DNA from: Baylisascaris procyonis
Taxonomy: Eukaryota > Nematoda > Chromadorea > Rhabditida > Ascarididae
DNA: 64,000 nucleotides
Direction: 5' to 3'
Assembly (NCBI GenBank): GCA_037389465.1
Contig: JAZARR010000223.1
Location: 124,001-188,000 of the forward strand
The notes under the pieces: generated by a model
Database searches by the model: none
What the model saw: the letters and a program-made list of their open reading frames with translations, nothing else
Told to the model about the DNA's origin: nothing
Part shown: one piece after another, positions 54,201 to 64,000 of the stretch
Numbering within the stretch: the first letter of the stretch is position 1
How the letters are laid out: each line of letters opens with the position of its first letter
Translations under genes and position numbers: made by a program

Positions 54201-57200
54201 GTTTGTGCTCAACATTTTATGGATTATGTGTCGAAAAACGGGTCTTTGGTGGATTCGCAGAACAGGTTATATAATTAATTCTTTTATTATATCTCTTTCT
54301 GTTTGTTTTAAACTTTGTCTTGCCCGGTAAAATTTAAACCATCAACAGAATGTTGGTTGCTAATTTATTTGTTGATGGAAGTTACTGCAATCTCATGGTG
54401 CTTTTACTCGATAGGTCACTCTATTTCGGAACTTATGTGAACTCCTTATATAAATTATTTTTCGCCATATTTTTTTTTGCTAAATTCGTCATCCATCGCC
54501 TAATTAACTTATCGAAACTGCGATCATTTTTTACCCGTTATTGATGTAGAGTATATCAGCATTGGTTGTTATTCGTAAGAGAATTTCTCTATCCAGATAT
54601 TCCTTAGCAAGAGAAAATATGATGATATTGGACAACTGTGACCATTACTTTGCATCCAATCTGACCAACTTCAAAGCGATCTAGTGGGATGGCAAACAGT
54701 TTATTATAAGCAACTTATCATAGGAGAAGCACTTGTAGATTATATAAGTACGGATATCAAATTTTACTACGTTATCTTCCATCGATATCGTTGAACTCTT
54801 AGGTTTCATGAATTGATCATATCTCGTAATGAATCCTCATCCTTCGCTGAGTGGGGAATTAAGAATGAATTATTATTAAAGGGAACTATGGATCCTCACA
54901 TCCTCAGTGAGGATATTGATGATATAATATAACAGTGAAATGGAAAAAAATACTCTTTTTTTCAGTATTGCTTATTCATACAGTTGTGAATAATATAGTG
55001 CAAATATTTAGAGCGTTTATCTCGTGTACGAAATATGGTCGAAGCGGTGGAAAAATATCGTCAAAAGCAGATGCTTAGTCTTCATGAGAGCTATCATAAG
55101 GGCGTTGATCATGTACGTGAAAACTACCATCAGCAGGTCGGTTGTTTCTTATTATAATTTTATTTATATCGGTTGTGATTATAGAATTGAGGAAATGGCA
55201 TTCGCATTCATATAGCAGTACTCATCAGTAGACATTCGCAAGTGCTGTGATATTGAATAAGCTTTGAGGTTTAGTAGCATTCGACTTTTAGAAATGTTTA
55301 CGTATTCTATAACTTACGTGGGTAATATTTTTGGTTTTGTGAAGGGTTTAAGTGTGACATAGTTGCGAGGGAAGATTGTGTTTACCGTCAAGTTGGGGAA
55401 GAATGGCTTTTTTGATTGAAAGATAGTGTTTAGGAGGAGGTACTTATTGAGAGGGAGGGGTAAGGAGTTTCCGTTGCGGTTTACTGGTTTTGAATCGTTT
55501 CCATGCCGCGGGCAGTTATTTTCTCTTTCAATGGTGCATTTGTTTGAACAGCGTTAAGTACGTCTTTTAAAAGTAAGCGTATCCTTTCTTCACCCATGAA
55601 CGCAATTAGCGAAGAGCAGGTTTGCACAAGACTTGGAAAACACTTAGGTGGGCCTATGCAAATCGCGAAGAATGGAGATGAGGGGGGGGGGAGACTATTT
55701 CTTCAAAATCTAAGAAGAAAAGGATGAAAAATTTTCGCAAGGGTATTCCAATCCATCTTTGAAGATGGATTGGTTTTTTTCGTTTTTTTTTTATGCAAGA
55801 ACCCAGGGGTACCAAATATGCGTGAAAACTTCCGTAAAATTTTTGGAGGCAGGGGATTCGGGAGGAATTTTTATGTGCTTATTAGTGAGATATGCTTGTT
55901 GAAGTATGATATGCTTATCGATGAGATATTCAGGTGGAGCAGTTGCGTGCCTCATATGCTAGTCAAGTAGAACGCTTCCGTGACTATCGTGCCGCACAGA
56001 TGGAAACTATGGGTCAACATCTAGATAATATCCGTGACAATTACAACCAACAGGTATGTGAGTTTCATGCTATAAATGCTGTCATTGCATGCTTTGTTCC
56101 ATACCAGATAGGTTCTTGTTTTACATTCAAGTTTTACCCGTCATTTTTATCTGCCATATGGGAACGATGATAATTTCTGAGGAATATTCGATAGTTGAGT
56201 TATGGGAATCGTATATTTGTAAGTATAATGCTTTTGTTCGATATGTAGTGGTCATCTCGTTTCATAGTTGTCGGCGGGGATGAGGAAATTATTTTAGGAT
56301 TATCGTCGATGATTGCATTAATTATTGAAGTATGAAATGAGCTTGGCTGTAGGCATCTTATCCACCACAATTCTACAGTAGAATATTGACTGTACGATAC
56401 TGTAGAAAAATGGGGAAAAAGCTTGTAATATTGATGCGGATAATTTTATTTATATGAGCACTATTTGGACCATTCATTCGACCAGTTGAAGGAAATGAGG
56501 CTTCGGGTTTTTTTACGATGTAAACACTACCATATCCTTATATATAAAAAATCGTTCTCATATGTAATGAAACCTTCTTTAGACCCATTGTTTAGCGCAT
56601 TGGGTCTAAAGAAGGTTCTGGTTAAGTGCTTGCGTAATTCTAGGGTATTGAAATCGGGGACCTTCTCCACTTTTCTTAAGTACTGTTGAAAAACGTGATC
56701 AGAGCTAAGCTTGTGCGTTGTGGATATCTAGTTCGAGTAATAAATTGCCGAAATATGTCGGCAATAGTGAGTGCAAGCATTTCGTCCATTTTGTCCAACT
56801 CTAAATTCGTCCACTTGGTGAATATTTCGCTGTAGCTGTAATGTTTATATCCTATTATTTGCAGCCGTTTTGCATTCTCGTATATGAGAATGCATCTTGC
56901 ACAGCATAACGAAGCATCTAAAGTATACTGTTCAGAAGTTGAACAACTCAGCCTTCCCTCTTTCTTTTTTTTTCAAATATTTCAACTCTAGTTTTTTCCC
57001 AAGTTCATGGGAAAATATTTATTGTTGCCCATGTTACGGTATTGTTTTAACAGATGTGTCGACTGAGAGATTATGGTGCCCGTCGAGTGGAACAGTTGTG
57101 GGAGAGTTACGAACGCCAGATGAATCGAGTACGGACGTTCTCATTGCAACAGCGACTCAAACTTATGCGTCAATATAAGGTGAAGCAGCGTTATCTGAAC

Positions 57201-58761
57201 TCGCTTCTCGAGAAATTTGGCAGCGATATTAATGCGACGGATGATTGCCTTGAACAGGTTCAATTTATAATATTTTATAATGCGAAATAATTCTTATGGG
57301 GAACTAATCCTGTTAGAAGTCGATCATATAAAAACGACTTCGAAGAGTACCTTCCGTTTTTTTCAATTAGTTGATGCTTGAGCGGATTGGAAATTGGATT
57401 CGAGGAGGATGTTTCTGCGAACGATTGTGTGGTATATCGATTCATGTATGCCTATAGTCACGGTCAGACGTTGAGTTATTGGTTGAGAATAGCTCCGACT
57501 CAGTTTTTTTGCATTCAGACCCCAAGCATTGTGCATTAGAGATTAACTGAATAGCTGACATTCCAAAGGTGAAAGGGTTGGATTGATTTGATTGAGTGAA
57601 AGCTGAGCAGGTGGGATTTAGGATGGTTGACATCGTTCACTTGTGACCTCGCTTAGGCATCAAAGAATAGAGGCGGCAAAGGATGAGAGAATTTGTCGAA
57701 AGCATATAATATGTTAGTGGATATATATATATATATTATTTTCGATGTTCTTGCTTATTGCAGCATTCGGAAGCAGCTGTACTCGGACCAATTGAAGAAC
57801 TGGAAGTAGAGGGTGAATTATCACGTTCTTCATCGTATTATTCATTGCCCGAATATTTGATAGACGAGGACGGTCAGATACGTTGTCCATCCAGCTCAGA
57901 TCCATCTCGCATGTTCAGCCGACATCAGCAGTTGTCAAGCGGTGAAGCTCGCAACCGACAGCAACCTTCCACCTCGAGGCAAGCTCGCAAGGTATGATGA
58001 CTTTTTCCCATTTTATAATTATCTAATCGTTTTTTATAGTTAATAATGTTCAGTGTCACTTTACCTTCTTGTAATGGAATTTTGTGGGTTTTCGTGGCAA
58101 ACAAAGGTGAACATCTGAAGACTTCACTTTTTGACGACAATCCTTCTCTCTTTCCTTCTCGGAACTTCGAAATAACCATGAAGCTTAGGACACCAGAGGA
58201 ATTTTCAGAAAAACTATGAAAATTGGGTTCTGAAGCTGAAGAATTCAAAGGGCACCGCAACCTAGCTCACAGAAACTAGCGCTTGGTTTTATTTTCAATG
58301 GCACCATAAACATCTGAAGAAAAAAACTAGCGCTTTTCAATGGTCCACGTTTCGACAGTGTTAGGATTATTCTAAGAGGGAAGTGGGAAAATTGCCATTA
58401 TTTGCTTAGGACAAGGTATGGTGTTCTGAAGGTCTGCTCATAGGAATTAGGCAATAGTGGTATAGTGATTGATTGCGATCTTGATTGAGTGCTTTTGCAA
58501 TTAACGTGATGTTAAAAACATCCGGCCCGCCTGCTATTACATCTCAGATTGACGCAAAAATCGATATATTATCTTGTCATGAATGGTTGATTATGAAAAC
58601 TTCGAGCATCGCATATAAAAAGTTGAATGATTTTAGATTAGGATTTGAAAATTGTCAGTTATTAAAATATCAGTGTTTGCCGTGCTGTTAGTATAACGCT
58701 CTCATCTCTATGTACTCCTTCCTAAATTGCAGTTGTATATTGCCATGCGATAACCTTTCCT

Positions 58762-58799
<38 letters not shown>

Positions 58800-59893
58800 G
58801 ACTTGTTAACTCATTTCGGTTTGAGCGTTGACTAACAACTTTTAAGGCTATTTAACAGAGTAATAGGTGCTCACATCTTAGAACGGCCTTATAGCTTAGG
58901 ATGATCCGAGAATATTTAAAAAGCTACGGAAAGTGGGGCACCTGAATTATCACCAAATATTCTAATGTAGGATGACCTGAGGTTGTAAGTGTCTCGAGGA
59001 AGTTAGGAGAACATCGAAGCTCGAAACGTTCAGAGGCAAAGTTCCCGTATTTAATAATTTTAGTGCATGGGTAACTAGTCTTTTCTGGGTCGTCCTGCTT
59101 GGGAGCCGATGAACTCGTTGCTTCGGGTCCCTGGCCTCTTTGCTCCGTGGTAAATGGTGAGGGTCAGTTCATTAATGCAGAATTTCACTTGTATCAGCGA
59201 CTTTGTAAACTGGTAGTGACTCGTTGTTTTTTGGCAATCAATCCAGCCCCAGCCTGCGCATCTCTTGATGCATTTAAAGCACCATCAGGAGTGAAATCTT
59301 GCTTAATTCAATTAATCGTCATTAGCTCGTTATATCGCGGAGCAAAAAGGCTCTAAATGAGCTTCCGGAGTCTTAAAGGAATATCTTCGAATCAGCCTAA
59401 TTAGATTTAAAGTAGCGATGTCGTTATAATGCGTCAACTAGTCAGATTATTTTTGCAGTACCATTAGCGCTCATTCCGATGGAAGGAAAAGGGCATTCGT
59501 AGCAATTGCTGTTAGGATTTTTATTTCAATTTGTTGCTGCGGTTCTCTGTATCAGTTACAGGTATTTCATAGGGGAACTAAATAAGTTGATAGTTGAAAT
59601 CAGTATTGAGTGGAGTTGTGGATAAGTGGAGAAATCAAAAACTTTTCCCAGTGCGGGCAAATATTGCTTTCCTTTCACTAAAAATGCTCGATTACCAATA
59701 AAGAGTAAATAAATGCAAATCTAAGAATGTAATTTTATTGCAGTCGAAAGGAGAAATTGGAATATCACCAAGTAGCTTACAACCTGTACGACGTCATCTA
59801 TCGTTGCATAGCAGTGCACCGTCAGAGTCAACAGATGCAGATACTCCGTCTACATCGAAAATGGAAGATGTCACTCTGGTCACTCAAGTGTGA
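45263..59893 (+). CDS. LRR-Ig transmembrane receptor (IGLR-like) with coiled tail, 12 exons
   Basis: Exons: 45263-45520, 47862-48143, 49685-49981, 50954-51072, 52058-52200, 53265-53545, 54082-54265, 55012-55136, 55934-56053, 57054-57257, 57764-57991, 59744-59893. All joints are GT/AG with agreeing phase, about 796 residues. Order: signal peptide (1 to about 22), LRRNT cysteines (CRKFGCIC...C), leucine-rich repeats in exons 2-4 (LTSLDLSFNYLPSL, LRSLNLSHNQ, IEVLDLSSNEL), LRRCT (WNCNECLIGW then two Cys, exon 5), one Ig C2 domain with C-W-YRC residues (exon 6), one transmembrane helix (SVVASLLLCAMSFVLNILWI, exon 7), then a cytoplasmic charged repeat region (exons 8-10), a Ser-rich tail and the C-terminus VTLVTQV. 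N-glycosylation sequons include NDS and NAS. This is a cell-surface adhesion or neuronal-type receptor; it best resembles C. elegans ZC262.3 (iglr-2) from memory. Introns of 0.5-2.3 kb hold nothing secure. Ligand unknown. Confidence 0.88.
56571..56617. other. Perfect 17-bp hairpin in an intron of the LRR-Ig gene
   Basis: AACCTTCTTTAGACCCA (56571-56587) and its exact complement (56601-56617) flank a 13-nt loop, inside the intron 56054-57053. Pairing does not extend beyond the 17 bp, which is short for a microRNA precursor. It could be a short inverted repeat or a structural element. Confidence 0.7.
58760..58795 (+). repeat. Long poly-T tract
   Basis: About 34 T in a row inside the last intron (57992-59743) of the LRR-Ig gene. 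It may be the A-tail of a minus-strand retrotransposed sequence, but nothing recognisable adjoins it. Confidence 0.85.
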
Positions 59894-62800
59894 GGATGAA
59901 CCTCGATGCATGGGCACCATTTGACCAAGGTAATATTGCTGTTGTATTTTGTTAGTGGACAAGTCGTATTTTTCTTAATTTCTTATTTGTCCCTCTTTCA
60001 TTGTTTATGGTGATCGTAACGCTATTTAAAGCTTCAGTAGAGAAACTAGGCGAGAGAACCATTCCGAGAAGATATAATAAATTGCAGCTAAATTTTCGTT
60101 GAATGCTGCAACCAGTTTTGAAGGTGGGAGATATTACTGTGGTCATGTAGATGTGGTGTTTCTCAAATTGTATTTCCTGAAATCTAAGAACAGCATTTTT
60201 TTGTGCATATATGAGGTCAGCTTTATAAAAATCTGCTGTAGAAAGCATGTAAGTTTGCATAAATAGCTGAGCTATTATGATCCATTGCAAAATAGAGAAG
60301 TAAGCAGTGCAGCTTGAGGACGAAAACATAGAAATGAGCCAAGTTTTTCACAAGCAGGTCTAAGAATGTTATGTACTTCTCCTCGATGGGCTTGATATGA
60401 AAAGGAGTTGTTTATTGAGCCCTTTAATGGTTTATTGATAACAACGTTTTTTGCTTTTGGTAAATTGACAAGGCGATGCGGGCATTTGTTCATTTGATGG
60501 GAATTTGTATATAATGAATGTAATGGTAATATTTTTATTCTTTTCTACGCTAGTTGTTTGCAGATCGAAGTGGGTACTTTGTTACGATGATGGGTTGTGT
60601 AGGGAACACTTCCCTGAAATGTCAATTTAAACGATTACTGTAGTGCCTTGAAAATGTATTTCTCACTCATATGAAATAATATCTTTTTCAAGTAGAAATT
60701 TATATACGCTTGGAGAGGATTTCAATTTTAATTAAAATGCAATGTGTGGGATGGAAGTGACATTTGCAATTATAACTTTATTTATGGAAATTTGGAATTT
60801 AACAAATGGGGAGGGCAGTAAAGGAATGTATCGCATATTTTTCGATTCTTTCGGGTGAATATTGTTTCATTCTACTCTGACAAAAAATTTTATTTATCAG
60901 AGATCATATTTATGGCTAATCCAAAATTTTTTTGGAAGTATGAAAGTCTTCGTTAGAGGTATGTCACTTGTCCTTCCATCTCATTGCTATTCGATGACGT
61001 CATTAATTGCAATTGTTTATTGAATGTTTGCGTTGATTTATTTCAATATTGCATTGAAATATAGAAAATACGATGCTGGATATCATCGACATTATATTCA
61101 CCTAATAGGTTTCATTATCTATGAGCTCGTTGAAGTGTTGTGATATTTTTCACTCAATTTTATTCTTATATGAATTGTTTGTTTGTTTGTTTTCTTGATT
61201 AGAATGTGAGATTTTGCGATTTGTGCTATTAGCAAATATTAATTTCATTTTATTGTTGATTGGAATTTTTTTTTTTTTGAGCTCCTTGATGAGAAATTTT
61301 ATTGCAATTGGAAATGTTTTTTTTTTAATTCAGTTCTCTGTTTTTATTATTTTAGATTAAATTAAATTTCTTTTTCATTTTTAGATATTCATTTATGTAG
61401 CTATAAGCAATAGGAAAGATTATTAATTAATGTTGGAATTTTTTCATCTCAGCATTTTTTACATTTTCTCGAGCAATAGAAAAATTTTTATTGAATTTTT
61501 CTCTATGTATATATTTATCGCTTATAACAAATGGCTATCTTATTAGCAAACTCTCATTCTTTCTTTTTTTTTTAATTTTAAAAAAGAATTGAGTTGATGG
61601 CTTGTTATTGACGTATGAACTTAGTGTTATAACATCTGTGTAGATAGACGTTATAATGGAAAATACGATTGTTTTGAAGACGTTAAAATGAAGCCATTTA
61701 TCGTCGTAGATTTATTTCGAGCTTTTTATTGAGCGTTATAGTTCATCATGATCTTTGCTCCCACTTCATTTGATGAACTTTTCCGAAAATAAGTTAAATT
61801 TCTTTAAGAATTATACTCTTTGGGGATTTCCTTAAGGATTATATTCTATTATCGATGATGACGGATAATCTCTGAAATAGTCCAGTTGCAATACGTGCTT
61901 AAAATTAAAAACCTTTTAATTTCGATGATCTTTCTTTGAAAGCATTTCGCTAATTATGAGAATCGATCGTAATTAAGGATTCTTTGCTTGTAAAAGTGGG
62001 AGAATAAGATCGTTAAGAACTTAGCGCAATTTTTTTCCCAAAACAGTTATGCAAATTCCAAAAGTTAGAAGGCTGTCGGATTCAGAAATATCGGAGGGAA
62101 TCAAAAGATTGCGGAGTGTTTTTTTTTATAACGGAAGTTCGATGAGTAATAAAAGCAGACTCGTTTTTCTCTGTATAAATCCATCGTCTTAAAAATTGCA
62201 TCACCGTCCTATTAGAAGTTGGTTCTTGAAAGCGTTCTTCAAAGATGGATATCAATAGCAATATCAATTACTTAAGTGTTTGAGATCATTTTCTTTGCTC
62301 AATGATTGTACTATTAAATGAAATGTCTCATAGGTTTTAATTGGAATATATTCGTTATCTCTTGCGAGTATTAGCGAAAGAATTTGTTAGCTCTTCCGTG
62401 TTGTGAATTTTTCTTCCAATCAGTTTTTTGTTTCATTTCTCTTCATTTTATTTTTATAATTTTTCGAAATAAATATATTCAATTGAAAATATTCCACTGC
62501 ATATATGATTAGTGAATTGATTTGTTGCCTTAGCCGAATATTTCAAATATTCGATGATGTTTCACCTTTTTTTTTCACATCATGCAAATATTCTATCGTT
62601 TAGTGATCGTTAGTATTTTCACTAAAACGACGATTTTTCTCTTCAAATTTTTCCCATGTGAATATTTATATATCAATAAAGCTTTAAAATTTGCATATTG
62701 CTTTCATTGTTAATTCATATGAATTGCTTCGTTTCAATGCATACTTTTCGTCGCTGAAGTATCGGATGAAGTTATATTCCTCGTTGAGATGCAATAAGGA

Positions 62801-63701
62801 CCTTCGCTGATTTAAGGATAAAGTATCCTAAATCAGCTATTGTTTTGGTTACAGAGTAATTCGAGTTTTTACGTTTATTTGGTAGTAATATATTTATTTA
62901 ATTAGTAAAAAAATTAGCAACGCACTAATCAAGTCGACAATTCGATGAGGCCATTTCAACCGGGTTTTTACCTTAGCCGAATATGCATCTAGTACTTCGA
63001 CTGTTTCATACGTTATCAACCAGACGGTTGCTGCGAGTGTGAATTTTGTGATTTCTTTGCTTAGAACAGCAGCAGATGTTTGCAGTTCTCACAGGTTATT
63101 AAAGCGGACTGTTGGACCTTCTGAACCGCTTAAAGACCGCTGAAAACAATTTTTCGCCTTAGGTTAACCGATTGTTGAAATTTCCAAGGTGAATTGGAGT
63201 TAATTTGGGTTCCGGTCTCCATCGTGAAAAACCGAAACTGGATTTAGCCCTTAAATATTGAAACTTGCAGCGTGTTATTAAAACTGAAAGCATTTTCAAA
63301 TGAGCACGATTGACTCATAGGTTCGAATATTTCGATGGATATGGGATCGTCTAGTGATCTAGACTACAATTATCGTAGTCCATCATCGTAGGTTTTTGTC
63401 TTGGCAGTTGAGAGTGCCGATGGACCGTGTACATTTTGCCGTATGGATTTTAGCATTCATTAAGAAATTCCAAGAAATCATCTCCGAAAGGTGTTTATTC
63501 ATTAGCGATCACATAATCGATAGCTCCGTTGTTTCTCAATATTTTTGACATTTAATTCGATATGAATCTTCAAAAAATATCGCAACTAAGCGCATAATTT
63601 TCGAAAGATTATTACCGTTTCGTAAAATTTTATCGTTGTTTTTTTATAATGAAAAAGAAAGAATAAATTTGCTACTGAATATTCTAATGTGAAATTTTAA
63701 G
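59894..63701. other. Intergenic, AT-rich, no secure gene
   Basis: Starts with the LRR-Ig 3' UTR; a good donor (CCAAG|GTAATA, about 59930) shortly after the stop hints at a UTR intron. No open frame with family features was found. A weak candidate first exon starts with ATG at 62049 (MQIPKVRRLSDSEISEGIKR) and could splice in phase to 63702, but its donor (GTGTTT) is poor. A hairpin lies at 62806-62837. Confidence 0.45.
62806..62837. other. Short inverted repeat
   Basis: GCTGATTTAAGGATA and TATCCTAAATCAGC pair with one bulged A around a 3-nt loop. The position gives no function; a transcribed RNA would form a stable stem. Confidence 0.7.
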
Positions 63702-64000
63702 GAGAAAACGATGGAATTGAAGCAGGCAAGGAGAAGAAGAAAATAGACGCAATATCTGCACCGGAAACGCCATCAAACAGGTATTTTTTGAAACGATGTT
63801 ATTTTTCTTTTTTCTTAAAAACTCATAGGTGGAATTTTCTTTCTCTCATAAGCGGGTTTTTTGGTGGATTTTTCTTTCTCTCATAAGTGGATTTTTCTTT
63901 TTCTCATAAGTGGATCTTTCTCTCTATTTCTTTGTGTTAAATGATAGATGCTGGTCAGTAGGATTGCAACGTTTGTGTAAAACTATTGCCGAAAATGGTT
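63702..64000 (+). CDS. Two exons of an unidentified gene running off the window
   Basis: Exon 63702-63780 (after TTTTAAG, ending before GTATTT) reads ENDGIEAGKEKKKIDAIS then APETPSN. It joins in phase (AG+A, Arg) to an exon starting 63948 (after ATGATAG) that reads CWSVGLQRLCKTIAENG and runs past the end. Charged and Lys-rich, then a more conserved-looking WSVGLQRL helix. Family not recognised; the start lies upstream and is not resolved. The intron between them (63781-63947) carries a short TTTCTTTCTCTCATAAG repeat. Confidence 0.6.
63828..63925 (+). repeat. Pyrimidine-rich tandem repeat in an intron
   Basis: Three units containing TTTCTTTYTCTCATAAGYGG lie just upstream of the acceptor at 63947. 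The repeated pyrimidine runs could act as an extended polypyrimidine tract for that splice site. Confidence 0.7.

Overview
This window looks like a nuclear chromosome segment of a nematode. The genes are split into many short exons with TTTCAG/TTTTAG-type acceptors, the DNA is AT-rich with long (TA)n and poly-T tracts, and gene content is animal (SMARCAD1, RPN6, SMIM14). It also holds an LRR-Ig receptor resembling nematode IGLR proteins and a compact SH2-tyrosine kinase of the type expanded in nematodes. The exact clade cannot be fixed from the sequence. There is no prokaryotic operon, CRISPR array or recognisable viral gene. I built exon models by hand from open frame, splice consensus, phase agreement and remembered family sequence.

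Layout. 1-3.9 kb has no secure gene but holds three E2F-type sites (574-626) and a foldback element (2840-3420). An intronless SH2-tyrosine kinase runs 3903-5072 (+). It is convergent with a 10-exon proteasome lid subunit gene, RPN6/PSMD11 (-, 13842-6820). About 2.9 kb of divergent intergenic DNA follows, then a chromatin remodeller of the SMARCAD1/Fun30 family (+, 16758-30317, 17 coding exons). 30.3-35.2 kb is mostly empty, with a (TA)42 tract and a weak minus-strand exon chain. A complete three-exon SMIM14 gene lies at 36911-35265 (-). 37-42.9 kb holds simple repeats, a 110-bp polypurine tract and unresolved minus-strand coding signal. A small unknown gene ends at 43205 (+). A minisatellite at 44.4 kb precedes a 12-exon LRR-Ig transmembrane receptor (+, 45263-59893). 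60-63.7 kb is empty apart from hairpins, and the window ends inside another plus-strand gene (exons at 63702 and 63948).

Function. The genes are not a pathway: proteasome assembly, chromatin remodelling, an ER/membrane microprotein, a cell-surface adhesion-type receptor and a kinase. From memory, the C. elegans relatives of RPN6 (F57B9.10), SMARCAD1 (M03C11.8) and the LRR-Ig protein (ZC262.3) all lie on chromosome III, so the window may be a piece of that ancestral linkage group.

The most unusual observations are: a 42-bp minisatellite that has copied the 5' splice site of an RPN6 exon four times; an exon-by-exon 40-residue repeat in the cytoplasmic tail of the LRR-Ig receptor, which ends in a PDZ-ligand-like motif; an SH2 domain whose FLVR arginine is replaced by glutamine next to an intact kinase; and a second minisatellite whose every unit carries an AGGTAAGT donor consensus and which turns round into an inverted copy.
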